From the NCBI GenBank assembly GCA_038874435.1, contig JAVZCK010000007.1, positions 1-64,000 of the forward strand: a DNA stretch of 64,000 nucleotides, written 5' to 3'. Both the position numbers and the translations under genes were made by a program. This DNA comes from Thermoplasmata archaeon. Its GTDB lineage: Archaea > Thermoplasmatota > Thermoplasmata > Lutacidiplasmatales > SKW197. This document shows, one piece after another, positions 45,509-54,500 of the stretch (position 1 is the stretch's first letter; every line of letters starts with the position of its first letter). The notes beneath the pieces were generated by a model, which saw nothing but the letters and a program-made list of their open reading frames with translations, was not told the DNA's origin and did no database searches.

Positions 45509-45670
45509 TCACCGCGCCTTTTGCCATGAATATTGTCTCAACCTGGTTGATGCACCATAGCCGCAGTGAGCACATTTCTTTTTTGTGATGTGATAAGTAT
45601 GATGACCACAGCGTCTGCATCGGATGTGGGTTTTTCTCCCACCTTTTTTTGAAGGCGTTCCTTTTGTCAT
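45509..45670 (-). CDS. rpl37e: 50S ribosomal protein L37e
   Basis: 53 residues, beginning [20 protein letters not shown], a clear match to archaeal/eukaryotic L37e. The zinc site is CRRCG and CAHCG, 12 residues apart, and the C-terminus is rich in arginine. It lies between the LSm gene (29 bases upstream) and PurF (1 base downstream). The LSm-L37e pairing is widely conserved in archaea. A longer overlapping frame at 45480-45674 has no cysteine pattern or family resemblance and is not the gene. Confidence 0.95.
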   Translation of the reverse strand: MTKGTPSKKGGRKTHIRCRRCGHHTYHITKKKCAHCGYGASTRLRQYSWQKAR

Positions 45671-45699
45671 TCAATCACCATTTCCTGATTAGTTTAAAT

Positions 45700-45927
45700 T
45701 TATGGGGAAATAAAGATTACATTGTCACCGCGGACAAGGGCCACATCCATCTTTCGCACCACTTCGTTGTTCACAAATTCCTCTGCATTCTTGAGCACTA
45801 GATTCATATGTGGGTCGTAGCCCTCTAGGATTCCCCTGTACGCCCTATTTCCCTTCAGTTCTACCATCACTGGCTTCGTAAGCGCCTGGTTAAGCATTCC
45901 GAGCGGTTTAAGCATTGTCCCCACCAT
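45700..45927 (-). CDS. Sm-like RNA-binding protein (LSm)
   Basis: 75 residues. The Sm1 motif is VMVELKGNRAYRGILEGYDPHMNLVL, quoted here only in part: the key elements are GxxxxGxLxGYDxHMNLVL (nucleotides about 45785-45870). The Sm2 motif is ALVRGDNVIFI at the end. LSm proteins form rings that bind U-rich RNA. The ATG at 45927 is about 24 bases after a TATA-like element; the ATG at 45915 is an alternative. It is the first gene of the operon with L37e, PurF and the asparagine synthase-like protein. Confidence 0.93.
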   Translation of the reverse strand: MVGTMLKPLGMLNQALTKPVMVELKGNRAYRGILEGYDPHMNLVLKNAEEFVNNEVVRKMDVALVRGDNVIFISP

Positions 45928-45945
45928 GTTGTTGGAATAAAGCAG

Positions 45946-45957
45946 GTTATACTTAAA
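45946..45957 (-). promoter_or_regulatory. TATA box of the LSm operon
   Basis: The minus strand reads TTTAAGTATAAC, centred about 24 bases before the LSm ATG at 45927. Confidence 0.5.
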
Positions 45958-45959
45958 CC

Positions 45960-46250
45960 TATTTGTTTTGGAAATTTTGCCTCTGCAAATCAAGTTAACA
46001 AGTAGAAAGAATTTAATATTATTTATAGGTTATATAATTAAATTAGTGATTAACAATATGACACTTAAATTAAATTAAAATGATTTTTATTCCAGAAAAC
46101 TCTTTGATAAAATTTCTCCACTTTTGAGCACTATCGGACTATTCTCTTAGCTCGTGATGTGTTATCTTGCGTTGAGTAACTTTATGTAAGTGGAGAAAAA
46201 GGAAAATCTCTGGAGTACTTAGATAACAGCGAAACTCGTGACTTCCCCTA
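45960..46250. other. Divergent spacer between LSm and purB with long inverted repeats
   Basis: About 290 bases without a gene. 45995-46090 is very AT-rich. TTTCTCCACTT (46113-46123) has an exact inverted copy at 46188-46198. GTTATCT (46161-46167) is inverted at 46221-46227. CTCGTGA occurs at 46151-46157 and again at 46235-46241. The arrangement could form a stem of a small RNA or serve as regulator-binding sites. I recognise no tRNA, C/D box or H/ACA pattern. Confidence 0.4.
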
Positions 46251-46251
46251 T

Positions 46252-46261
46252 CTTAATATAC
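46252..46261 (+). promoter_or_regulatory. TATA box of purB
   Basis: CTTAATATAC is centred 26 bases before the ATG at 46283, with no ribosome-binding site. It supports a leaderless start there rather than at an in-frame ATG at 46238. Confidence 0.6.
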
Positions 46262-46282
46262 TCTCTTTCAATACACCTTTTC

Positions 46283-47605
46283 ATGATATGCCCTATTGAT
46301 TACAGATACGGTCGAGAGGAAATGAAAAGAATTTTTGAAGAAAATTCCCGTCTGGAATACATGTTGCGGGTGGAAGGGGCTCTGGCCTTGGTCCAGGCAG
46401 AGTTTGGAAACATTCCCGCCGAGATGGCAGAGAAAATAAATGAAATGGCAACACAAGAGCATGTGAAGATGGAAAGGGTGAAAGAAATTGAGAACCAGAT
46501 AAAACATGATGTGATGGCGCTGGTTAAGGCACTCTCAGAGGTTTCGGAAGAAGCAGGTAAATATGTGCATCTCGGTGCCACCTCCAATGACATCATTGAC
46601 ACAGCTAATGCCCTCCAGATAAAAGATGGGCTTGAAATAATACTTAAAGGACTTGGAGAACTCAGGCGTGTCCTTCTCGCCATTGCAAAAGAACACAGAA
46701 ATACTGTGATGATTGGGAGGACACATGGCCAGCATGCTGTGCCCATCACATTTGGCCTGAAAATGGCTGTGTTTGCTACAGAGGTAGCAAGACATGAAGA
46801 GAGGATTCGACAAGGCATACCCAGATTCTGTGTTGGAAAACTTCTCGGGGCTGTTGGAACAGGTGCAGCCCTCGGACCAAATGCTCTCAAAATCCAGGAA
46901 AAACTGATGGAGAAGCTTGGAATCTGGGCCGAAAATGGGTGTACGCAGGTTGTGGGTCGAGATAGATACATAGAACTTGTCTGTCTTCTCGCCAACATTG
47001 CAACCACATGCGAAAAATTTGCAACTGAAATTCGCAACCTTCAACGCACAGAAATCAACGAGGTTTCTGAACATTTTGAGGAAACGCAGGTGGGAAGCTC
47101 AACAATGCCTCACAAGAGAAACCCAGTAATGGCTGAGAATATTTGCGGGCTTGCGAGAGTTGTGCGTGCCCTTGTGCTTCCTGCATTTGAGAACAATCTG
47201 ATGTGGCATGAACGCGACCTCACCAACTCCTCTGCAGAGCGCTTTATAATTCCTCATGCATTCATTCTCTGCGACGACATTATTCACAAAACCATTTCCC
47301 TCTTCAGAAAACTGAATGTGAATGCAGAGCAAATGCAGAAAAACATAGAACTCACACAAGGTCTCGTGATGGCTGAGCGTGTAATGATTGAGTTGACAAA
47401 GAAGGGCATGGGACGCCAAGAAGCCCACGAACTTGTGAGAAAACTTTCAATGGAAGCGCTATCAGAAAAAAGGCATCTGAGCGATTTACTTGTGGAAAGA
47501 CAGATTTTTAGCAGAGAAGATGTGGAAAAAATATTTGAGGCAGGGAGTTATGTAGGTGTTGCTCCTGAAATTGTGGACAAAATAATCAAGGAACTTGGTG
47601 ATTGA
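46283..47605 (+). CDS. purB: Adenylosuccinate lyase PurB
   Basis: 440 residues. It acts twice in purine synthesis: SAICAR to AICAR, and adenylosuccinate to AMP, releasing fumarate. The family signature is GSSTMPHKRNP (near residues 271-281). Other motifs are MIGRTHGQHAVP with a catalytic His, and HLGATSNDIIDT. The start ICPIDYRYG matches other PurB N-termini. The frame is open further upstream, but the promoter spacing favours this ATG. The M18 aminopeptidase gene follows after one base. Confidence 0.94.
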   Translation: MICPIDYRYGREEMKRIFEENSRLEYMLRVEGALALVQAEFGNIPAEMAEKINEMATQEHVKMERVKEIENQIKHDVMALVKALSEVSEEAGKYVHLGATSNDIIDTANALQIKDGLEIILKGLGELRRVLLAIAKEHRNTVMIGRTHGQHAVPITFGLKMAVFATEVARHEERIRQGIPRFCVGKLLGAVGTGAALGPNALKIQEKLMEKLGIWAENGCTQVVGRDRYIELVCLLANIATTCEKFATEIRNLQRTEINEVSEHFEETQVGSSTMPHKRNPVMAENICGLARVVRALVLPAFENNLMWHERDLTNSSAERFIIPHAFILCDDIIHKTISLFRKLNVNAEQMQKNIELTQGLVMAERVMIELTKKGMGRQEAHELVRKLSMEALSEKRHLSDLLVERQIFSREDVEKIFEAGSYVGVAPEIVDKIIKELGD

Positions 47606-47606
47606 G

Positions 47607-49010
47607 ATGGCTAAGAAAAGGAAAAAAGAATTGGAAATTAAGAAGAAAAATCTATGGTCTAATCTAAAGAAGGACGAAATAAAGAAAATAGAAGCAACTG
47701 GAGAAAAACTGCTGAGGTTTTTAGAGGCAAAAACAGAACGAGAAGTGGTTGCAAAGGTAAAGGAAATTGCAGAAAAACAGGGTTTTGTGGACATAAACAA
47801 GGTCTCAAAAATTGAGCCGGGAATGAAGTTGTTTGCTGTGAACAGAGAGAAAAGCATTGCGTTGATTGTGGTGGGGCGAAAAAAGATTGTGGAGGGGATG
47901 AACCTCATCGTGTCCCATACTGATGCACCACGACTTGATTTAAAACAGATGCCGCTAGTTGAAGATGCTGTTGCGGACCTCTGTTTCCTTGACACGCACT
48001 ACTATGGCGGAATCAAAAACTACCAATGGGTTTCAACACCTCTTGAACTCAGAGGCGTTTTCGTGTTGGGATCAGGGGAGAAGATAGATGTTTCAGTTGG
48101 TGAGAAAGATGGAATTTACTTCATGATTCCAGACCTTCCGCCGCATTTAGATGATAATGTCCAGGGCAAGAGAAAACTATTGCCTGGGATAAAAGGGGAG
48201 GAACTGAATGTGCTAGCCGGAAGCATTCCGCACGATTCAGATAAGTCCCCACTCAAACTGAATGTGCTCCGCATCCTCAACGAAAAATATGGAATTACGG
48301 AGGAAGATTTCGTTTCTGCAGAACTCGAGTTTGTGCCTGCCTGGAAACCCGCATATCTTGGGTTTGACAGGGGGTTGATTGCTGCCTATGGGCTTGATGA
48401 CAGAGTTTGTGTGTTTGCCTCACTGGAGGCCCTCTTTGGGTTGAAAGTGCCAGATAGAACATGCATTGCCTATGCTGTGGATAAGGAGGAGATTGGGAGC
48501 GACACAAACACCTCTGTCACCTCTTTGTTTTTCGAAAACCTAGTAAAAAAATTAATCCAGCTTGAGAAAGGGCATGCTTGCAGCACCGAAGTTCTAGATG
48601 CTCTCATCAGAACCAAGGCAATTTCTGCAGATGTGAAGCCAGGTGTGGACCCAATTTACAAAGGTGTTTATGATTCCACAAATGCGGTGTATGTAAATCG
48701 TGGAATGTGTTTCACCAGAGGCCCATACCATGGCGGGAAGAAAGGTGCAAATGAAGCAAATGCAGAATTTTTGCACGAAATGAGAGTGATTTTAGACAAA
48801 GCGGGAGTTGCCTGGCAGTTCGGAAATTCTGGAAAAATGGATGAAGGTGGGGGTGGCACAGTCGCAAGATATTTAGCCACCAGAGGAATGGATGTAGTGG
48901 ATGCAGGTGTGCCATTGATTGCAATGCATGCACCTGTGGAGATTGTGGGTAAGGTAGATGTTCATGCCACTGTAAAAGGTTTCAAGGCATTCTTTGAACA
49001 TCCTTTTTAA
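47607..49010 (+). CDS. M18-family aminopeptidase (bacterial aminopeptidase 1 type)
   Basis: 467 residues. It is a zinc aminopeptidase removing N-terminal residues, often acidic ones, from peptides in the cytoplasm. Metal-site motifs: VSHTDAPRLD, GLDDRVC, DKEEIGSDTNTSV, and a C-terminal MHAPVEIVGKVDVHATVKG. Stretches such as DTHYYGGIKNYQW, GEELNVLAGSIPHD and EKYGITEEDFVSAELE closely follow the clostridial aminopeptidase 1 pattern as I recall it. The ATG at 47607 comes one base after the purB stop; an upstream TTG at 47595 is less likely. It could process peptides delivered by the extracellular subtilases (inference). Confidence 0.9.
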   Translation: MAKKRKKELEIKKKNLWSNLKKDEIKKIEATGEKLLRFLEAKTEREVVAKVKEIAEKQGFVDINKVSKIEPGMKLFAVNREKSIALIVVGRKKIVEGMNLIVSHTDAPRLDLKQMPLVEDAVADLCFLDTHYYGGIKNYQWVSTPLELRGVFVLGSGEKIDVSVGEKDGIYFMIPDLPPHLDDNVQGKRKLLPGIKGEELNVLAGSIPHDSDKSPLKLNVLRILNEKYGITEEDFVSAELEFVPAWKPAYLGFDRGLIAAYGLDDRVCVFASLEALFGLKVPDRTCIAYAVDKEEIGSDTNTSVTSLFFENLVKKLIQLEKGHACSTEVLDALIRTKAISADVKPGVDPIYKGVYDSTNAVYVNRGMCFTRGPYHGGKKGANEANAEFLHEMRVILDKAGVAWQFGNSGKMDEGGGGTVARYLATRGMDVVDAGVPLIAMHAPVEIVGKVDVHATVKGFKAFFEHPF

Positions 49011-49137
49011 TGGTTTTTCCAGAATAACATGTAATGCAGATTTCCCCTCTTAGACACTGGTCGCAGGTGGGAAGTCCACATAGTTTGCAGGTTCTGATTG
49101 CCTGCTTCTGACAGATGTGGCAAATACCAGTTAGCAT
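48982..49137 (-). CDS. Small zinc-finger protein, four CxxC pairs
   Basis: 51 residues starting MLTGICHICQ. Its cysteines are in CHIC, CKLC, CDQC and CITC, which can hold two zinc ions in a treble-clef or HIT/B-box-like fold. The C-terminus is basic (GKTIKKDVQR). The ATG is one base after the stop of the DUF59 gene, the same coupling seen at L37e-PurF. The frame ends in a TGA that overlaps the convergent aminopeptidase gene by 29 bases. I do not recognise a named family. The regular cysteine pattern and the coupling argue for a real gene. Confidence 0.75.
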   Translation of the reverse strand: MLTGICHICQKQAIRTCKLCGLPTCDQCLRGEICITCYSGKTIKKDVQRMP

Positions 49138-49138
49138 G

Positions 49139-49429
49139 TCAATCTTTTTTCAATTGCTCAGTAATTTCCTTTGCGGAAACATGACCTTCCACACGCATAT
49201 CAATGCCCTTTACCCCTGCTATTCCCTTGACTTTATTCTTTATGTCAAATGCAATTCTCACGCCCAGAGGACAGAATGGAGAGGAAGGTACGAAAACCAG
49301 GTGCACAATTCCATCCTTCACACTTAGATTCTGCACCAGACCCATGTCCATAACGCTTATTCCTGTCTCCGGATCAAGAACTTCATTCAACTGCTTTGCC
49401 ACTTCAAGTTCCAATTCCTTATCATCCAT
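49139..49429 (-). CDS. MIP18/DUF59 family protein (iron-sulfur cluster assembly, SufT/PaaD-like)
   Basis: 96 residues. The family core is visible: LNEVLDPETGISVMDMGLV, then VHLVFVPSSPFCPLG with the conserved cysteine, then GVKGIDMRVEGH. Members help to deliver or mature iron-sulfur clusters; the exact partner is unknown here. The ATG at 49429 follows AGGTGG by about 5 bases, and an in-frame GTG at 49438 lies inside that site. It is coupled to the small zinc-finger gene downstream. Confidence 0.9.
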   Translation of the reverse strand: MDDKELELEVAKQLNEVLDPETGISVMDMGLVQNLSVKDGIVHLVFVPSSPFCPLGVRIAFDIKNKVKGIAGVKGIDMRVEGHVSAKEITEQLKKD

Positions 49430-49439
49430 TTTTTCCACC

Positions 49440-50110
49440 TTTGTGTTGTTTTTTCAGATACGAAATAAGTAAGAGATAGATAAGGGTTGTTATTTAGAAG
49501 ACCTATTGTGGACGAGAAAAGGGAAAATAAAACGAATGAAGGGTCTCCTTCCAACCCCTAAATAAATCTATGACTTCGGAAAGTTCATAGAAAGTTTGAA
49601 TAGAAAAAACCATCTCCATCTAAAATCAACCAGAGGGGATGGCATCTCAACACAGCATGTCTATATTTCGTCCGAACTAAAAAAATTATTGATGACCATT
49701 TGACCCGTTGCTTTCCAATATGCGACTATTGCAACGTAAGATATTCTAAATCTGAAATATGTTTATACGTTGCTGGACGCAATAGGTAGCAAAAAATTTG
49801 TAACAGCAAGAATTGACGAGAGAGTGTATTATCAATGGCCCTCGTGAACGCCTGCAGGTGAGAGTAACTCGTCCGTAGATTTAAAATCTGCGAGTTTAAA
49901 CCAATTTCTTTCGTTCCTTTTCATATACTACTTTTCCATTGACTACTTTGGGCCTTATGGGCATGTTGATCACCCACAGGCGCCATAAGGTCCACTGATT
50001 TTTTTCTTTTCCTCCCCAAACTTCGTGATCTGTTATATCAGGCGTATTGGTGTTCACGATGTGTGGTGATAATACAACAACACGGCGATTACAGCAAAAT
50101 ATAAATATAA
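49440..50110. other. Long spacer without a convincing gene, strongly structured on the plus strand
   Basis: About 670 bases. A TATA-like element (ATGTTTATACG, near 49758-49768) could drive a small RNA beginning near 49790. A hairpin pairs 49866-49870 with 49892-49896, and 49875-49881 with 49885-49891. A long stem with a T-run follows (see the terminator at 49950). The minus strand has a 22-codon frame (49896-49964, starting MPIRPKVVNG) preceded by more open, protein-like codons, which may be a decayed gene. No tRNA or rRNA is visible: the 49875-49891 stem-loop looks like an anticodon arm, but D and T arms are missing. Confidence 0.45.
49950..50010 (+). terminator. Hairpin plus T-run, probable terminator of an unknown RNA
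   Basis: GGGCCTTATGG (49950-49960) pairs over 11 positions (one G-T) with CCATAAGGTCC (49983-49993). TTTTTTTCTTTT follows a few bases later. No plus-strand gene ends nearby, so it may end a small RNA from within this spacer. Confidence 0.5.
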
Positions 50111-50120
50111 TGGGGACATG

Positions 50121-50130
50121 GGTTTAAATA
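50121..50130 (+). promoter_or_regulatory. TATA box of the TBP gene
   Basis: GGTTTAAATA is centred about 30 bases before the ATG at 50155. Another AT element (AATATAAATATAA, near 50098-50110) stands just upstream. Two adjacent boxes at the gene of the TATA-binding protein could allow autoregulation. Confidence 0.5.
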
Positions 50131-50154
50131 CTATTTAAATCAGGGGGCACGAAA

Positions 50155-50703
50155 ATGGTAAAAATAAAAATAGAAAATGTGGTTGCAAGCACATCACTGG
50201 ATGGAGACCTCGACCTTCAGAGAATAGCAAATGCACTTGACGGTGCAGAATATGAGCCAGAGCAGTTTCCAGGTCTCATTTATCGGCTCTCAGAGCCAAA
50301 AACAGCCACCCTTCTCTTTAGAAGTGGAAAAGTCGTCTGCACGGGTGCAAAGAGCATTGAAGATGTGCGAAAAGCCATTTTTACTGTGGCTGAGCAAATT
50401 GAGAAGGCAGGTGTCAGAATCAACAAGAAGCCAGAAATTGAAATCCAGAACATTGTTGCTTCCTCAGACCTTGAACAGGAGATAAACCTGAACGCAATTG
50501 CGATAAGTTTGGGGCTTGAGAAGGTAGAGTATGAGCCTGAGCAATTCCCAGGGCTTGTTTACCGTCTGGACAATCCCAAAGTCGTGGTTTTGTTATTTGG
50601 TTCAGGGAAACTCGTATGCACGGGTGCAAGGGTGCCTGAGGATGTCGAGCATGCAGTTGAGAAAATAATGGAGGAACTGCGTGCTGTGGATTTGCTGAGA
50701 TAA
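50155..50703 (+). CDS. tbp: TATA-binding protein (TBP)
   Basis: 182 residues, the normal archaeal length. Two imperfect direct repeats of about 90 residues form the saddle that binds and bends TATA boxes. Each has IxNxVAS, the stretch YEPEQFPGLxYRL, and SGKxVCTGA (residues about 7-90 and 98-180). It recruits TFB and RNA polymerase to promoters such as those listed here. It is followed after 2 bases by the TIM-barrel hydrolase gene. Confidence 0.96.
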   Translation: MVKIKIENVVASTSLDGDLDLQRIANALDGAEYEPEQFPGLIYRLSEPKTATLLFRSGKVVCTGAKSIEDVRKAIFTVAEQIEKAGVRINKKPEIEIQNIVASSDLEQEINLNAIAISLGLEKVEYEPEQFPGLVYRLDNPKVVVLLFGSGKLVCTGARVPEDVEHAVEKIMEELRAVDLLR

Positions 50704-50705
50704 AA

Positions 50706-51539
50706 ATGAAAATTCCAATTCTGGACGACCACATCCATCTTTCTTCTGCTGGAGGCAATGTAGAATCTGTAAAGCGGTTTGAGAAGGCAGGAGGAACCCA
50801 TTGCATTGTTGTAAATATGCCTTATGCGGGCATGGAAGCAGTGAGGAACGGTAATTTCAAAGCCCAGTATGAAGAAACACTCCGACTTTGTGAACTCGTG
50901 AATGCAAATACAAATGTGAAGGCTTTTGCTGTGATTGGGCCTTATCCTGTGGAATTGCTTGCACTTGCTGAAAAGCTAGGATTAGAAAGGGCAAAAGAAA
51001 TCATGTTGCGGGGTGTGGAAGATGCAGCAACACTGATAAAAGAGGGGAAAGCGATTGGGTTTGGAGAGATTGGGAGACCGCATTTTCCTGTGTCTCAAGA
51101 AATTATGCAAATTTCCAACGAGATAATTGAATCTGTTTTTGAGAGAGCGAAAGGACTGGGTTGTGCAGTTGTGCTCCATACTGAGAGAGCCTCAGAACAG
51201 CTTTACGAAGAGATTTGCAGCATGGCTGAGAGAACTGGGATTGAGAAAGCAAGGGTGGTGAAGCATTTTGCAAGGGCTGAAACAATTGGTCATGCTGGTG
51301 GGCTTACACCATCTGTTCTTGCTGGGAGAGAGGTTCTGAATCCGGGAATCTTCGAAACCCCGAATTTCATGCTGGAAACCGACTTTCTTGACGACCCTGC
51401 AAGACCTGGTGCAGTGCTTGATATTACCACGGTGCCTAAGCGTGTGAAACGACTTCTGGAAATAGGCGTGAGCGAGGAAAAGATTTGGAGCATCATGGTG
51501 GATGTACCAAAGAAGGTGTATGGGATAGAAATTGTTTAG
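50706..51539 (+). CDS. TatD-related TIM-barrel metal-dependent hydrolase
   Basis: 277 residues. The N-terminal metal motif is DDHIHL (7-12). Later metal ligands are likely in GEIGRPHF, in VVLHTERA, in VVKHFA and in LETDFLDDP near the end, as in the TatD/amidohydrolase group. Relatives are nucleases or hydrolases; the substrate of this archaeal branch is unknown. It lies 2 bases after TBP and is clearly in the same operon. The tiny spacer to the convergent giant gene (stop to stop, 7 bases) leaves no room for a separate terminator. Confidence 0.85.
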   Translation: MKIPILDDHIHLSSAGGNVESVKRFEKAGGTHCIVVNMPYAGMEAVRNGNFKAQYEETLRLCELVNANTNVKAFAVIGPYPVELLALAEKLGLERAKEIMLRGVEDAATLIKEGKAIGFGEIGRPHFPVSQEIMQISNEIIESVFERAKGLGCAVVLHTERASEQLYEEICSMAERTGIEKARVVKHFARAETIGHAGGLTPSVLAGREVLNPGIFETPNFMLETDFLDDPARPGAVLDITTVPKRVKRLLEIGVSEEKIWSIMVDVPKKVYGIEIV

Positions 51540-51546
51540 TCTGTGT

Positions 51547-54500
51547 TCATGGTTTTCTTCTGCCTTTCTCGCTCTGTGTTTTTCTGGCGAGGATGGGAAG
51601 AATGACCATGAGTAAGACTCCGAGATTGGAGAAAACTGAGGTTTCGATTATGGGATACCAGTCGCTTGCACCTGCACCACCGTCAATGGGATAAGCACCT
51701 GCTGTGCCCCAGCCATTCCCGTCCCAGTTACTCCAGTAGTTGCCTTCCTGAATTGTGTTGTTATACCATATGTTCCCACCCACACTATCGTATGCCTGGC
51801 AGTTGCCAGAAACACCCTTGCCCGCACCGTTGTTGCCAATGAAGTAGTTGTAGTAGATGTAGTTGCCTGTAGAACTGGATGTGATGTACACTCCGTAGTT
51901 TGTGTTGTTGCAAATCCAGTTATATGTAATAAGGTTGTTGGATGAAAAAGACAAGTAGATGCCACGGTTGGAGTTACTCGAAACATTGTTGTTTGTGATG
52001 TTATTGTTGCTTGAGGAAGACAAGTAGATGCCATAGGGGTTACCAGATACATTGTTATTGATTATGGTATTGTTTGTGCTTGAAGAATACAAATAGATGC
52101 CGTATTGTGAACAACCAGAGACAACGTTTCCTCTTACGGTATTGTTGGATGATGTGCGGAGATAGATGCCATTTTTAGCACTATAAAATTTGTTGTTTTC
52201 TATAGCGTTATTGTCTGAATAGTATGTGTAAATGCCATTGGTATTTGGAAAGTTAGATGCATAGTTACCTATTATGTTGTTATATTTGGAGTATTCCATG
52301 TAGATACCCTCGTAACTGGCACTGATATTGTTGTCTGTTATGTTAGTGTAGTTTGCATTAGACAAGATGATGCAATAATATCCGATGCTGGAAATATAGT
52401 TATTCCTTATGTTGTTGAATCTAGCGTTAGAGTATAGATAAATTCCGCTGTACCTACATCCATTGCAACTGCAGTTTTCAATTGTGCCGTTTTGCACATT
52501 ATTTAGTGCGATGGCGTTACCATTCGTCATACTGTTTCCATCAGTTGCGTTGTATAGATTGCAATTTCGTATCACGAAATACGCATCCGTGTTTTCAATC
52601 CAGATGCAATATATCCCACCATTTGCGTCTATTTCCCATCCCTCTATTAAGTAGGGGTCTGCTTGTGTTCCTGAGCCGCCGACGACTCCGTTTACGGGTG
52701 TAAATTCACCGTTGTTGGTTATGTGGATAGGTCCCCTTTTGATATGTAAAGGATACCAGTCGCTTGCACCTGCACCACCGTCAATGGGATAGGCACTTGG
52801 TGTGCCCCATCCGAGATTATTCCAGTTACTCCAGTAGTTCCCTTCTTTAGATGAATTATTGTACCAGTTGTTGCCACCACAATTATCGTACGCCTGACAA
52901 TTGCCAGAGATCCCCTTGGTTGCACCATTGTTGCCGATGAAGTTGTTGTGATGAATTGTGTTGTCTATGGAGCCAGATGTGATGTAAACGCCATAGTTTG
53001 TGTTATTGCAAATCCAGTTGTAAGTTATACTATTGCTGTTGGAGGCGGACAAGTAAATGCCATAGTTTGTGTTGTTAGAGACAGTGTTGTTTGATATATT
53101 GTTGTAGTTACTCGAGGATGCCAAGTGGATGCCGTATTTAGAGTTGTCTGTGGCTTTGTTGTTTGCGATGGTGTTGTTGCTTGAGGAATACAAGTAGATG
53201 TCATAGTTAGTATTTCCAGAGGCATTGTTGCTTGTTATGTTGTTGTTGTTTGAAGAGTACAAGAGGATGCCGTGATTAGCGTTGCCAGAGACCGTGTTGT
53301 TTGTTATGTTGTTGTAGTTGCTTGAGGAATACAAATAGACGCCGAATTGGTTGTTGTTAGAGGCATTGTTGTTTGTTATGTTATTGTAGTTGCTTGAGGA
53401 ATACAAGTAGATACCGTATTGGGTGTTGCCATATGCATTGTTGTTTGTTATGTTATTGTATTGAGAAGAACCGTAGAGATAAATCCCACGGTTTGAGTTG
53501 TTGCACTTGTTGTTTTCCAGGAAGCCATTTCTCATATTGTTCAATGTGATTCCTGCTCCATAAGGCACACTGCCTGCATTTGTTGCATTGTAAACTGTAC
53601 AATTTCTTACAACAAAGTAAACATCAGTATTTTCAATCCAGATACAATAAGTGCCTCCTTTAGCATCTATTTCCCAGTCCCCTATAATGTATGGGTCATT
53701 TTGTGTCCCAGAACCTCTTATCACTCCATTCTCTGCAGTGAACTCGTTATTGTTGGTTATGTGGATTGGAGTATGCAATCCTGCACTTCGGAGGGGGTAC
53801 CAGTCACTTGCACCAACACCGCCATCAAGTGGGTAAGCATTTGTAGTGCCCCAGCCTTGCCCATTCCAATTGCTCCAGTAATTGCCTTCCTGGATTGTGT
53901 TGTTGTACCATGTGTTTCCACTCACACTATCGTATGCCTGGCATTTGCCATCACTTATGCCTTTACTCGCTCCTTTGTTGCCTATAAAGTTGTTGTGATG
54001 GAGAATGTTGGCAATGGCACTGCTGGCAATATAAACACCGTAATTTGCGTTATTGCGAAGCCAATTGTAAGTTAGAATATTGCTTTGGGAGCTATACAGG
54101 TAAATACCGTACTGGTTGTTGCTGGAGACATTGTTGTTTGTTATTTTATTGTAGTTGCATGAAGAAAACAAGAGAAGGCCGTGTTGTGTGTTGCCAAAGG
54201 CATTGTTGTTTGTTATGTTATTGTAGTTGCTTGAGGAATACAAGTAAATACCGCTGTAGGAGTTGCCAAAGGCATTGTTGTTTGTTATGTTGTTGTAGGT
54301 GTTTGAGGAAGACAATTGGATACCGTATTTGTTGCTAGAAACATTGTTGTTTGCGATGTTGTTGTAGCTTGAGGCCTCTATGTAGATGCCATTGTTAGTA
54401 TTCCCTGAAGCATTGTTGTTTGCGATGTTGTTGTGGCTTGAGGAATACAATAAGATACCCTGATTGGTGTTGCCAAAGGCATTGTTGTTTGTTATGTTGT

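Noticed and set aside
45480-45674. 64-codon minus-strand frame over the L37e gene
   Set aside because: The adjacent frame encodes a textbook L37e with its zinc site; this one has no family resemblance.
46300-47037. 245-codon minus-strand frame
   Set aside because: It lies wholly antisense to purB, whose protein is clearly recognised. The translation shows no domain.
49866-49900. tRNA-Leu-like anticodon arm (loop TTTAAAA)
   Set aside because: The stem-loop has a 7-base loop, but no D arm, T arm (GTTC) or acceptor stem can be drawn around it.
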